The notes beneath the pieces are model-generated. The model was given only the letters and a program-made list of their open reading frames with translations, ran no database searches and was not told the origin of the DNA. The translations under genes and the position numbers were made by a program. Positions 6,327 to 14,197 of a stretch of DNA of 34,884 nucleotides are shown here, piece after piece. Within the stretch, counting starts at the first letter, position 1, and the number at the start of each line of letters is the position of its first letter. The stretch is from contig CACZUK010000006.1 in assembly GCA_902784305.1 (NCBI GenBank), positions 1 to 34,884 on the forward strand. The letters are read 5' to 3'. The stretch comes from Oscillospiraceae bacterium. Its GTDB lineage: Bacteria > Bacillota > Clostridia > Oscillospirales > Oscillospiraceae.

Positions 6327-6485
6327 TTGCTCCTGGGCATCCTGCTGCTGTCCCTTGGCGTGACCTGCGGTGCCGCGGGATGCTGGCATGCGTTCCATGG
6401 AACCGCTCAGGCGGCAATCATCGGCAAGTACGCTGCCGGGTTCACGAGCTTCGGCCTGCTGAGTTTGCTGGGGGTGCGGAAATGA
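6327..6485 (+). CDS. Small membrane protein, start uncertain
   Basis: The frame from 6261 to 6485 is open. Its C-terminal part carries two hydrophobic segments (LLLLGILLLSLGVTCGAAGC and a second near FTSFGLLSLLGV). The stop TGA overlaps the ATG of the next gene as ATGA, the usual sign of translational coupling. No ATG or GTG lies in frame; the first standard start is TTG at 6327, without a good ribosome binding site. The GGTGGG at 6304-6309 would better fit a start near 6318, an ATC codon. Expression is likely, but the true N-terminus is unresolved. Confidence 0.5.
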   Translation: MLLGILLLSLGVTCGAAGCWHAFHGTAQAAIIGKYAAGFTSFGLLSLLGVRK

Positions 6486-6703
6486 GCAAGTATCTCAAGC
6501 TGTTCCGTGCAGACTCCACCATCATGCTGCGCAAGTCGGAGATCCGCTCCGTTCGACGCTACGACGACGACAGGGTGGTAATCCAGACCCGGGACGGTCA
6601 GCAGATCTACCTCGGCCAGAGCGAGTACCCTGACGGCCTCAGCATAGAGGAGCTGGCTGAGTATCTGATGGGTGACGAGGAACCGGAGGTGAGCGTGCGA
6701 TGA
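6482..6703 (+). CDS. Small phage protein, unknown
   Basis: 73 residues from the ATG at 6482, overlapping the previous stop as ATGA. The protein has a beta-rich look (MLRKSEIRSVRRYDDDRVVIQTRDGQQIYLG) and an acidic tail. No family assigned. Its own stop overlaps the next ATG, so the short genes here are translated as a chain. Confidence 0.65.
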   Translation: MSKYLKLFRADSTIMLRKSEIRSVRRYDDDRVVIQTRDGQQIYLGQSEYPDGLSIEELAEYLMGDEEPEVSVR

Positions 6704-6792
6704 AGCGAGAGCTCATTGATGAAATTGCCAGACGTCTGGAAGTTTCCACGGATGAGAAGCTGCTGCGCGTCATCCTCCGGATGCTCTCATGA
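6700..6792 (+). CDS. 30-residue peptide gene
   Basis: ATG at 6700 overlaps the previous stop (ATGA), preceded by GGAGGTGAG at 6685-6693. The encoded peptide is an amphipathic helix (MKRELIDEIARRLEVSTDEK then LLRVILRMLS). Coupling and an excellent ribosome binding site support translation. Function unknown. Confidence 0.5.
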   Translation: MKRELIDEIARRLEVSTDEKLLRVILRMLS

Positions 6793-6808
6793 TGGGAGGT
6801 GATGCTTT

Positions 6809-6964
6809 ATGACAACAGCCAAGATCATGCACCTGTGCCCTACCTGCGCCGAAAACCTCAAGGACATCCGAAGCGTGGTTCTGTATCGAGTCACGGCCCG
6901 GAAGGAACGCTGCCAGGAGTGCGGAAAGACCCGCTACTGCGATGATTACACCGTCAGCAAGTAA
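6809..6964 (+). CDS. Small zinc-ribbon-like protein
   Basis: 51 residues from the ATG at 6809, with GGGAGGTGA upstream. Two CxxC knuckles (CPTC near residue 10 and CQEC near residue 37), plus a final Cys, suggest a zinc-ribbon fold. Such miniature zinc proteins are common in phage early operons, often of unknown function. It is followed by a small hairpin near 6967-6983. Confidence 0.65.
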   Translation: MTTAKIMHLCPTCAENLKDIRSVVLYRVTARKERCQECGKTRYCDDYTVSK

Positions 6965-7050
6965 AAAAGCCGCCTCCGGAGCGGCAACTCCGAGAAGCGG
7001 CAAGAATAAAACAACCATCACTATATTACTACATCAAGGAGAGTTTTGCA

Positions 7051-7161
7051 ATGTCAGATTCTATTAAAATCAACGCCCTCAAGGTTGAGAACCTCAAGCG
7101 CGTGCAGGCCAAGACTCCTGCACCTGCGCCCTCTGCGACATGGAAGAAAGGAGTGTTCTAA
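7051..7161 (+). CDS. Short ORF resembling the start of an SbcC-like ATPase (remnant?)
   Basis: 36 residues from the ATG at 7051, after AAGGAGAG. The first 20 residues (MSDSIKINALKVENLKRVQA) match the N-terminal strand of phage SMC/SbcC-type ATPases, which typically begin IKINALEIENVKRVKA. The text then switches to PAPAPSATWKKGVF and stops, with no Walker A motif. It may be a scar left by internal deletion of such an ATPase gene, or a genuine peptide. It lies directly upstream of the recombinase ATPase, and its 3' end holds that gene's AAAGGAG site. Confidence 0.5.
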   Translation: MSDSIKINALKVENLKRVQAKTPAPAPSATWKKGVF

Positions 7162-8325
7162 GTGGCACCGTTTAATTGTGCACCGTTGAATATTACGAAA
7201 GGGCGCATCATTCACGCCCTGAAAGTTATCCTCTACGGCCCGGAGGGCATCGGCAAGACCACCCTGGCCGCCTGTTTCCCCGGTGTGGTGTTTATTGACA
7301 CCGAGGGCAGCACCAAGAGCTTTGACGTGGCCCGTCTGCCTGCACCCACCAGCTGGGAGATGCTGGTTGCCGAGGTGCAGGAGGTGCTGAACCACGCCGA
7401 CGAGGTTGGCACCCTGTGCATCGACACCGCCGACTGGGCCGAAAAACTCTGCAACCGGTCCATCTGTGAGAAGGCGGGCAAGTCCGGCATTGAGGACTTC
7501 GGCTACGGCAAGGGCTACGTCTTCGCCTCCGAAGCGTTCGGTCGTCTGTTGGACATCCTGAACCGGCTGAGCGAGCTTGGCGTGAACGTGGTGTTCACTG
7601 CCCACGCCCAGCAGCGGAAGGTCGAACTACCCGACCAGATGGACACGTACGACAAATACGAGCTCAAGTGCTCCAAGCAGATCAGCCCCATGCTCAAGGA
7701 GTGGGCCGACATGGTGCTCTTCTGCAACTTCAAGACCTTTGTGGTGCAGAGCGACAGCGGCAAGGGCAAGGCCCAGGGCGGCGAGCGCCGGATGTACGCC
7801 GCCCACCGGCCTGCCTTTGACGCAAAGAACCGCTTCGGCCTGCCGGATGAGATGCCCATGGACTTCGGGCAGATTGCGCACCTGTTCCCACGCCCTACGA
7901 CGGGGCACCCTGTGCAGAATGTGACGGCTCCTGCCAGTTCACCCACCCATACCGGTGCCCCCACGACAACGGAGAGCCAGACTACACCGAATACTATGCC
8001 GCCTACTACGATTGACTCTGCTCCGGAAGTTGTCTCCGCCGCCCAGGAACCGGAGGTGCAGCGCAAAAAGGCCGACATCAATCCCTTCACCGGGCGGGAC
8101 ATTTATGAGGGCATTTACCCGCCGCTGGCCGACCTGCTGCGCGCCAAGGGCGTGAGCCTGCCGGACATCCAGGACATTGTTCACGGCGCGGGCATCCTGC
8201 CCAAGCAGCCAAACGGGGAGTATGTGGAGGTCCGGGACTACCCCGAGGGGCTGTGTCAGGAGATTGTCGCCAAATGGGACAGCTTCTGGGCGCTGAGTGA
8301 GCAGTATTGTCAGCTCCCGTTTTAA
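7162..8325 (+). CDS. Sak4-like RecA-fold recombinase (AAA_24 ATPase)
   Basis: 387 residues from the GTG at 7162, eight bases after AAAGGAG. Walker A is GPEGIGKT near residue 30, Walker B-like TLCIDTAD near residue 85, and a sensor-like NVVFTAHAQQ follows near residue 140. This is the pattern of AAA_24 phage ATPases (Sak4 group), which act in single-strand annealing recombination with an SSB partner. Residues about 245-315 are a low-complexity Pro/Thr/Ala linker. A C-terminal region follows (NPFTGRDIYEGIYPPLADLLRAKGV). Its partner is the DUF669 protein encoded next. Together they serve phage DNA recombination and replication. Confidence 0.85.
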   Translation: MAPFNCAPLNITKGRIIHALKVILYGPEGIGKTTLAACFPGVVFIDTEGSTKSFDVARLPAPTSWEMLVAEVQEVLNHADEVGTLCIDTADWAEKLCNRSICEKAGKSGIEDFGYGKGYVFASEAFGRLLDILNRLSELGVNVVFTAHAQQRKVELPDQMDTYDKYELKCSKQISPMLKEWADMVLFCNFKTFVVQSDSGKGKAQGGERRMYAAHRPAFDAKNRFGLPDEMPMDFGQIAHLFPRPTTGHPVQNVTAPASSPTHTGAPTTTESQTTPNTMPPTTIDSAPEVVSAAQEPEVQRKKADINPFTGRDIYEGIYPPLADLLRAKGVSLPDIQDIVHGAGILPKQPNGEYVEVRDYPEGLCQEIVAKWDSFWALSEQYCQLPF

Positions 8326-8359
8326 CCGTTTTTCACACTTTTAAGGAGGAAATAGTTTT

Positions 8360-8905
8360 ATGGCATACGATAAGAACAGCAAGGGCGAATCCTTCGACTG
8401 GAACGACGAAATCAGCGACGAGGGCGGGGAATACCCGATTCTGGAGCCCGGCGACTACGACTTCACCGTCGAAGCCTTCACCCGCAAGCGCTTCAACGGC
8501 TCCGACAAGATGTGCGCCTGCAATCAGGTGGTGCTCAAGCTGCGCATCGACTGCCCGGAGGGCGTCGTGGTCGAAGACAACCTGTTTTTGAACCGGAAGA
8601 CCGAGTGGAAGGTCAGTCAGTTCTTCCTCGCCATCGGCCAGAAGCGCCCCGGCGTGCCCCTGCGGCCGAACTGGGATGCGCTCCCCGGTGCCCGTGGCCG
8701 CTGCCGACTCTGCGTTGAGAAACGAGAATACCAGGGCAAAGAGTACGTGAACAACAAGGTGGACAAGTACTATCCCGCCGACTCCACCACCACCCAGCAG
8801 TCCGCTCCCACCTATCAGAAGCCCCCCGCTCAGCAGTCCGCTCCCGCTCCCCAGCAGGGCTATCAGCAGACCACTATGGGCGGGTGGACCGCCGGTAAGT
8901 TCTGA
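8360..8905 (+). CDS. DUF669 single-strand-DNA-binding-like protein
   Basis: 181 residues from the ATG at 8360 (AAGGAGG upstream). The N-terminal 140 residues fit the DUF669 family (DYDFTVEAF near the start, then LNRKTEWKVSQFFLAIGQKRPG and CRLCVEKREYQGKEYVNNKV). Those proteins are almost always encoded beside Sak4-like ATPases and are thought to be phage SSB equivalents. The C-terminal 40 residues are Gln/Pro/Ser-rich and end GGWTAGKF, laid out like the flexible tail of SSB proteins. It overlaps the helicase gene start by one base. Confidence 0.85.
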   Translation: MAYDKNSKGESFDWNDEISDEGGEYPILEPGDYDFTVEAFTRKRFNGSDKMCACNQVVLKLRIDCPEGVVVEDNLFLNRKTEWKVSQFFLAIGQKRPGVPLRPNWDALPGARGRCRLCVEKREYQGKEYVNNKVDKYYPADSTTTQQSAPTYQKPPAQQSAPAPQQGYQQTTMGGWTAGKF

Positions 8906-10491
8906 TGATGGAGCTGCGTCCCTATCAAGAGGAGGCCCGGCAGGAAGTGGAGAACCAGTGGCGTGACGGTATCAGCCGGACGCTGCTGGTGCTCCCCACC
9001 GGCACAGGCAAGACGATTGTGTTCGCCACGGTCGTGGAAGATCAGGTCAGAGCCGGGGAGCGGGTTCTGATTCTCGCCCACCGCGGGGAGCTGCTGGATC
9101 AGGCGGCGGACAAGCTCCAAAAGGCCACGGGCCTGCGCTGTGCCGTCGAAAAGGCTGAGCAGAGCTGTATGGGCAGTTGGTTTCGGGTGGTGGTCGGCAG
9201 TGTGCAGACTATGATGCGCGAGAAGCGACTGAACGAGTTCGCTCCGGACTACTTTGATACCATTGTCATTGACGAGGCCCATCACGCCCTGTCCGACAGC
9301 TATCTGCGCATCCTGGAACACTTTCCCGAGGCGAAGGTGCTGGGCGTCACCGCCACCCCCGAACGTGGCGACATGCAGAATCTTGGCAGCGTGTTCCAGA
9401 GCCTGGCTTATGAGTACACCCTGCCCAGGGCCATCCGGGAGGGCTACCTGAGCCCCATCGTGGCACAGACCATCCCCCTGAAGCTGGACCTGTCCGGTGT
9501 GGGAGTGCAGTCCGGCGACTTCAAAGTCGGAGACCTCGACAGCGCCCTCGACCCCTATCTGGAACAGATTGCCACGGAGATGGAGAAGGCCTGTGCCAAT
9601 CGGAAGACCGTGGTGTTTCTGCCCTTGGTGCGCACCTCCCAGAAGTTCGCCCGAATCCTCAACGCCCACGGCTTCAAGGCCGCGGAGGTCAACGGCGAGA
9701 GCGTGGACCGGGCGGAGATTCTGGCCGACTATGAGGCCGGGAAGTACAACGTCCTGTGCAATTCCATGCTGCTCACCGAGGGCTGGGACTGTCCCAGCGT
9801 GGACTGCATCGTGGTGCTGCGGCCCACCAAGGTGCGCAGCCTGTACAGCCAGATGGTTGGACGGGGCACCCGGCTCCACCCCGGCAAGGAGAATCTGCTG
9901 CTGCTGGATTTCCTTTGGCACACCGAGCGGCATGAATTGTGTCACCCGGCCAGCCTCATCTGCGAGGACCCGGCAGTGGCCCAGAAGATGACGGAAAATC
10001 TGGAAGAGGCCGGCGGCCCTGTGGAGCTGGAGGAGGCCGAGAACAAGGCCAGCGAGGACGTGGTCCGGCAGCGGGAGGAAGCCCTGGCCGAGCAGCTGGC
10101 GGAGCAGCGAAAGAAGAAGCGAAAGCTGGTGGACCCCCTCCAATTTGAAATGTCCATTCAGGCGGAGGATTTGGCGGGCTATACGCCCACCTTCGGCTGG
10201 GAGATGGGCCCGCCCAGCGACAAGCAAATCGCAGAGCTGGAGCGCCGGGGCATTTACACCGGGGACATCGGCAACGCCGGAAAGGCATCCAAGCTCCTGG
10301 ACCGGCTCCGGAAACGGCAGGCGGACGGCCTGAGCACGCCGAAGCAGATTCGACTGCTGGAGAATCGAGGGTTCCGAAACGTGGGTACCTGGAGCTTTGA
10401 AAGTGCCAACAAGATGATTAGTAGAATCGCTGCGCTGGGCTGGCGGAGTGTTCCGCCCGGCATTGTACCCGCAGAGTATCAGCCCGAGTAA
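8905..10491 (+). CDS. Superfamily 2 DEAH-box DNA helicase
   Basis: 528 residues from the ATG at 8905, overlapping the DUF669 stop. Motifs: Walker A PTGTGKT (31-37), DEAHH (123-127), TATPERGD (149-156), a GWDCPSVD segment near 293 and motif VI QMVGRGTR (316-323). It belongs to the ResIII/RadD-like branch of SF2. After a charged, coiled segment (about 370-425), the C-terminus carries two related SDKQIAELERRGI / TPKQIRLLENRGF units, seen in phage helicases of this type. It probably unwinds or remodels branched DNA in replication and recombination alongside Sak4, DUF669 and RusA. Confidence 0.92.
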   Translation: MMELRPYQEEARQEVENQWRDGISRTLLVLPTGTGKTIVFATVVEDQVRAGERVLILAHRGELLDQAADKLQKATGLRCAVEKAEQSCMGSWFRVVVGSVQTMMREKRLNEFAPDYFDTIVIDEAHHALSDSYLRILEHFPEAKVLGVTATPERGDMQNLGSVFQSLAYEYTLPRAIREGYLSPIVAQTIPLKLDLSGVGVQSGDFKVGDLDSALDPYLEQIATEMEKACANRKTVVFLPLVRTSQKFARILNAHGFKAAEVNGESVDRAEILADYEAGKYNVLCNSMLLTEGWDCPSVDCIVVLRPTKVRSLYSQMVGRGTRLHPGKENLLLLDFLWHTERHELCHPASLICEDPAVAQKMTENLEEAGGPVELEEAENKASEDVVRQREEALAEQLAEQRKKKRKLVDPLQFEMSIQAEDLAGYTPTFGWEMGPPSDKQIAELERRGIYTGDIGNAGKASKLLDRLRKRQADGLSTPKQIRLLENRGFRNVGTWSFESANKMISRIAALGWRSVPPGIVPAEYQPE

Positions 10492-10506
10492 GGAGGGAGT
10501 TGCACA

Positions 10507-12738
10507 ATGGATACACGCTTGTTGGACGCCCTCCGGGCGATTCCACCGGCTGAGCTCGACTATAGCCAGTGGGTCTCGGTTGGTATGGCGCTCAAGGCAG
10601 AGGGCTTCGATTGGCCTGTCTGGGACGAATGGAGCCGGAATGATACCAGGTACCACGAGGGAGACTGCGAGAAGAAATGGCGCTCTTTCCAAGGACATGC
10701 CATTGCCCCCGTTACTGGCGGCACCATTGTGGAGCTGGCTAAGAAGTGGGGCTATAACCCCATTAACCGCGGCGAAGAAATTGGATGGGATGACGTAATT
10801 GCCGATGAACGGAAGGAGAACGACTACGGCGAGAACCTGGTCGTGGTCAACCGTGACTGGCTGGAAGGGAAAACCCTCCCGCAGCCCATGGGTGACGCCG
10901 CTCAGCAGCTCATCACCTACCTGGAGACGTTGTTTGACTCCAGCGACCTGGTGGGCTATTCAGCCGACGCATGGGAGCGTGACGATGGAAAGCCCATGCC
11001 CAAAAAGGGGTGCTGGGACCGTACAGCCGGCGAGCTCATTGAGGAACTGTCCAACTGCAACGGTGACATTGGTATGGTCATCGGCGACACTGCCCCAAAC
11101 GTCGGCGGCTGGATCCGCTTCAACCCACTGGACGGACAGGGGTGCCGCAACGAAAACGTGACGGCCTACAACTTCGCCCTGGTGGAGTCCGACGAAATGC
11201 CAATCGAGGAGCAGTACGCCGTCTACCAGGCCATGGAGCTGCCCATTGCGGCCCTGGTGCACAGTGGCGGGAAAAGCCTTCATGCCATCGTCCGGGTGGA
11301 TGCGCCCAACTACAGCGAGTACCAGAAGCGAGTTGATTTCCTCTACAAGGCCTGCGAGACAAACGGTCTGAAAATCGACCGTCAGAACCGCAATCCCTCT
11401 CGCCTGAGCCGAATGCCCGGTGTGATGCGTAACGGACACCAGCAGAGTCTCCTTGCTGTGAACATGGGCAAGAAGAACTGGGACGAGTGGAAGGAATGGA
11501 TTGAGGCTGCCAACGACGATCTACCGGACGAAGAGGACGAAATCATCGGCGAGCGGGGCAATTTGGCTCCAGCGCTCATTGAAGGCGTGCTGCGGCAGGG
11601 GCACAAGCTGCTGCTGGCAGGTCCCTCCAAGGCGGGCAAGAGCTTCGCCCTCATCGAGCTGGCAATCTGCATCTCCGAGGGAATCCCCTGGATGGGATTC
11701 CAGTGCGCCAAAGGAAAGGTGATGTACGTCAACCTCGAATTGGACAAGGAGTCCTGCAAAGATCGATTCGCCCTTGTACGTGAGGCGCTGAACGCGCCGA
11801 GCACGCAGTCGGTGAAAATCTGGAACCTGCGAGGGCACAGCGTCCCCATGGACAAGCTGGCACCGAAGCTCATCCGGAGAGCCAGCAAGGGCAACTACAC
11901 GGCCATCATCATCGACCCCATCTACAAAATCATCACCGGCGACGAGAACAGTGCCGACCAAATGGCTCATTTCTGCAACCAATTCGACAAGGTTTGCACC
12001 GAGCTGGGCTGTGCGGTGATTTACTGCCACCACCACAGCAAGGGCGCTCAGGGCGGCAAGCGGAGCATGGACAGAGCGTCCGGCTCCGGTGTGTTCGCCC
12101 GTGACCCGGATGCGCTGCTGGACATGATCGAGCTGGAGCTGACGGAGGATAACCGCAGCCAGCGGAAGAATGAAGCTGCGTGCCGTCTGTGCAAGGCCTA
12201 TCTTGCACTCTCCGGTCACATGAACGAAGTAGGCCAGGACGATTTGTGCAACAGCAAGGCGGCTCTGGCTGCGTGTGAAAAGCATTTGCCGCCGGCGGAG
12301 TATAACCGCCTGTTCGACGAAATCTCAGAGTCAGACACCAAGGAGGACGCCGTCACCGCCTGGCGAATCGAAGGCACGCTGCGGGAGTTCCCTCGGTTCA
12401 AGCCTCTGAATGCGTGGTTCTCCTACCCCATCCACGAGCTGGACGATTCTGGCGTATTGGCTGACATTCAGCCTGAGTCAGACCGCCCGGGCGGGCGCAA
12501 ACGCAACGGAAAAGGCAATCTCGACAAGTCCTCAAGGGCACAGGGAAAGAGCGAACTGGACGGCGTAGACATCGAGGAGAAATACAATGCAGCTTTCAGT
12601 TTGCTGGGTGGCAAGGTGACAGTGGCTGACCTTGTCCGCGCCATCGGATGCAAACGGTCCACATTGGTGGACTACCTAAACAAGAGCAAAAAGTTCTCAA
12701 TTGAGGGCAAGGACGGCGTAAAGAAAATTGAAAATTGA
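10507..12738 (+). CDS. Replication protein: primase plus AAA+/RecA-like helicase fusion
   Basis: 743 residues from the ATG at 10507 (AAGGAGGG upstream). Residues about 1-85 look like a PriCT-2 domain (WVSVGMALKAEGF...WDEWS). About 150-330 resemble an AEP/RepB-type primase core (GWIRFNPLDG, SGGKSLHAIVRVD, RNPSRLSRMPGV). About 355-560 form a RepA/AAA_25 helicase with Walker A GPSKAGKS (372-379), Walker B AIIIDPIYK and a YCHHHSKG motif. The C-terminal 100 residues contain a basic linker and an HTH-like end. It would prime and unwind at the phage origin. The repeat-rich segment immediately downstream is the obvious candidate for that origin. Confidence 0.88.
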   Translation: MDTRLLDALRAIPPAELDYSQWVSVGMALKAEGFDWPVWDEWSRNDTRYHEGDCEKKWRSFQGHAIAPVTGGTIVELAKKWGYNPINRGEEIGWDDVIADERKENDYGENLVVVNRDWLEGKTLPQPMGDAAQQLITYLETLFDSSDLVGYSADAWERDDGKPMPKKGCWDRTAGELIEELSNCNGDIGMVIGDTAPNVGGWIRFNPLDGQGCRNENVTAYNFALVESDEMPIEEQYAVYQAMELPIAALVHSGGKSLHAIVRVDAPNYSEYQKRVDFLYKACETNGLKIDRQNRNPSRLSRMPGVMRNGHQQSLLAVNMGKKNWDEWKEWIEAANDDLPDEEDEIIGERGNLAPALIEGVLRQGHKLLLAGPSKAGKSFALIELAICISEGIPWMGFQCAKGKVMYVNLELDKESCKDRFALVREALNAPSTQSVKIWNLRGHSVPMDKLAPKLIRRASKGNYTAIIIDPIYKIITGDENSADQMAHFCNQFDKVCTELGCAVIYCHHHSKGAQGGKRSMDRASGSGVFARDPDALLDMIELELTEDNRSQRKNEAACRLCKAYLALSGHMNEVGQDDLCNSKAALAACEKHLPPAEYNRLFDEISESDTKEDAVTAWRIEGTLREFPRFKPLNAWFSYPIHELDDSGVLADIQPESDRPGGRKRNGKGNLDKSSRAQGKSELDGVDIEEKYNAAFSLLGGKVTVADLVRAIGCKRSTLVDYLNKSKKFSIEGKDGVKKIEN

Positions 12739-12753
12739 TTATCAACCAACCGA

Positions 12754-12937
12754 TAACGGAAAGGGTAAACCGTTAATAACGGAAAGGAAAAACTGCTCCC
12801 TTTCCGTTACAGTGGCGGAAAGGGAGAAAAACTCCTTCCCGTCACTGACGGTGAACCCCTACCCCCTACGGGGGTAGGTATGGGACGGTAACCCGCCCTC
12901 ACGGGGGTAAGACAGGGGGCTTAGAGTCGCCCCTGTC
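12754..12937. other. Candidate replication origin: iterons and hairpins
   Basis: A noncoding stretch of about 270 bases after the primase gene. ACGGAAAGG-type repeats occur at 12754-12765, 12777-12788, 12798-12809 (reverse) and 12814-12824. Perfect palindromes: CCGTTA-a-TAACGG (12770-12782), an 11-bp-arm hairpin (12796-12806 with 12816-12826), CCGTCA-c-TGACGG (12839-12851), a 9-bp-arm hairpin CCTACCCCC/GGGGGTAGG (12858-12878) and GACAGGGG/CCCCTGTC (12911-12937). Iterons plus stem-loops directly downstream of the replication gene fit an origin; this is inference. Confidence 0.55.
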
Positions 12938-13012
12938 ATTACCACCGCACGAGGGCTACCGCACCCATACCCGAAACAGATGAAAAAGTTCAGAAAGCGA
13001 GGAACCAGAAAT

Positions 13013-13273
13013 ATGACCAGAATGAACGGCAAGACCACACTGCAGGAACTTGTTGAGCAGAGGCTGACAAGCTACCCCGGAGCGCACCCGAACGAGAAGT
13101 GGAAACTGGAGACGGACCTGATCAAGTGTACGCCCAGGGAGACTCAGGAGATGCAGCGGCTGGGTACCAGTCCAGAGCAGCTCATGGAGATGGGCCTGAA
13201 CCGTGGCCAGGTGGCGCACATCCTCTTCGGCTACCGGCACACCCCCCGGAAAGGAGGCCGCTATGGCAAGTAA
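13013..13273 (+). CDS. Small phage protein, unknown
   Basis: 86 residues from the ATG at 13013; a GAGG lies 11 bases upstream. An earlier in-frame ATG at 12980 has no ribosome binding site. The protein is charged and helical (TTLQELVEQRLTSYPGAHPN, then KWKLETDLIKCTPRETQEMQ), with a C-terminal RHTPRKGGRYGK. It overlaps the next gene by 11 bases. No family recognised. Confidence 0.65.
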   Translation: MTRMNGKTTLQELVEQRLTSYPGAHPNEKWKLETDLIKCTPRETQEMQRLGTSPEQLMEMGLNRGQVAHILFGYRHTPRKGGRYGK

Positions 13274-13658
13274 TCACGACATGTACATGGAGCGCGTCTG
13301 TGAGCGCATCTGTAAGGCTCTGGAGTCTATCGCAGAGAACACGGAGTGCATCAAGAACATCCTGGACTACGATTCCGACTTCATCGAAAGCATCGACGAC
13401 TCAATCGGGATGCTCCCGGTAGTTCAGGAAGCCAGGCGCAAGAGGGAGGGTGAAGCAAGAGCTATTACCAAGCTCCGCATTTCCTCTGCCTTCGAGATGC
13501 TCTGTAAGTCTGGCGAAGGCAGGGTGATGTTGAAAGACCTTGCCAAATGCGCCCGCATCTCCGAAGCTGCGGTGAAGTTGAATCTTCCTGACAATCTCCT
13601 GCTGACCAGCGACGGCGAAGTGGTTGTCCTAAAGAGCAGTGAGGTGTGGAAATTGTGA
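13263..13658 (+). CDS. Phage protein, unknown, with HTH-like C-terminus
   Basis: 131 residues from the ATG at 13263, with AAAGGAGG upstream. The N-terminal half is helical and acidic. The C-terminal part (RVMLKDLAKCARISEAAVKLNLPDNLL) has the look of a winged or simple HTH. Its stop overlaps the GTG of the RusA gene (GTGA). A link to replication or recombination is suggested by position only. Confidence 0.6.
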   Translation: MASNHDMYMERVCERICKALESIAENTECIKNILDYDSDFIESIDDSIGMLPVVQEARRKREGEARAITKLRISSAFEMLCKSGEGRVMLKDLAKCARISEAAVKLNLPDNLLLTSDGEVVVLKSSEVWKL

Positions 13659-14050
13659 CTATCGAGATTTTTATCGACATGATTCCCCCCACCAAGACCC
13701 ACCAGGAGAAGAAGGTCTCTGTGGTAAAGGGCAAGCCAGTGTTCTACGAGCCGGCGGAGCTGAAGGCAGTGCGGCAGCTGTTCACAGACCACCTGGCAAA
13801 GCACGCGCCGGCGCAGCCCATGACGGGGCCTGTGATTCTGGAGGTGGTGTGGCAGTTCCCCGCCGATCGGCAGCACCCGGCGGAGCATCCGAAGGTGACC
13901 AAGCCGGATACCGACAATCTCCAGAAGCTCCTCAAGGACTGCATGACCGCCGCGCACTGGTGGGTGGATGACGCCCAGGTGTTCTGCGAGCGGGTCATGA
14001 AGGTGTACATGGACCGGCCGGGCATTTACATCAAGGCGGAGGAGATTTGA
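13655..14050 (+). CDS. rusA: RusA-like Holliday junction resolvase
   Basis: 131 residues from the GTG at 13655, overlapping the previous stop; a GTG at 13646 is an alternative start. The RusA signature is clear: KPDTDNLQKLLKDCM (Asp85, Asp87, Asn88, Asp95) followed by WWVDDAQV (Asp105, Asp106). These supply the acidic metal site that cleaves four-way junctions. The N-terminal IDMIPPTKTHQ strand is typical. It would resolve recombination and replication intermediates made by the Sak4 system. Length is normal for the family. Confidence 0.9.
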   Translation: MTIEIFIDMIPPTKTHQEKKVSVVKGKPVFYEPAELKAVRQLFTDHLAKHAPAQPMTGPVILEVVWQFPADRQHPAEHPKVTKPDTDNLQKLLKDCMTAAHWWVDDAQVFCERVMKVYMDRPGIYIKAEEI

Positions 14051-14052
14051 CC

Positions 14053-14166
14053 ATGGATTGGTGGGATGACCCCAGGATTCAAGGCAGTCCTGACCCTGAC
14101 TTCTGGATTACCGCCGTGCTTGTTGCCGGTGGTATCATGCTGGCCATTGCGCTGGCGCTGATTTGA
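14053..14166 (+). CDS. 37-residue single-span membrane peptide
   Basis: ATG at 14053, two bases after the RusA stop, with GGAGG upstream. The first half is acidic and rich in Trp/Pro/Asp. The second half (WITAVLVAGGIMLAIALALI) is one transmembrane helix to the C-terminus. No family recognised; small membrane peptides in early phage operons are often host-takeover or superinfection factors. Confidence 0.5.
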   Translation: MDWWDDPRIQGSPDPDFWITAVLVAGGIMLAIALALI

Positions 14167-14197
14167 AACTGATACTCAACAGGAGGGTAATACAACC

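Noticed and set aside
8863..10698. 611-codon open frame on the minus strand opposite the helicase gene
   Set aside because: Antisense shadow of a high-GC gene. The plus strand has clear helicase motifs and a proper start.
12796..12826. Rho-independent terminator after the primase gene
   Set aside because: The 11-bp-arm stem has no T run on the plus strand. It is better explained as part of the origin-like repeat cluster, though it could stop a leftward transcript.
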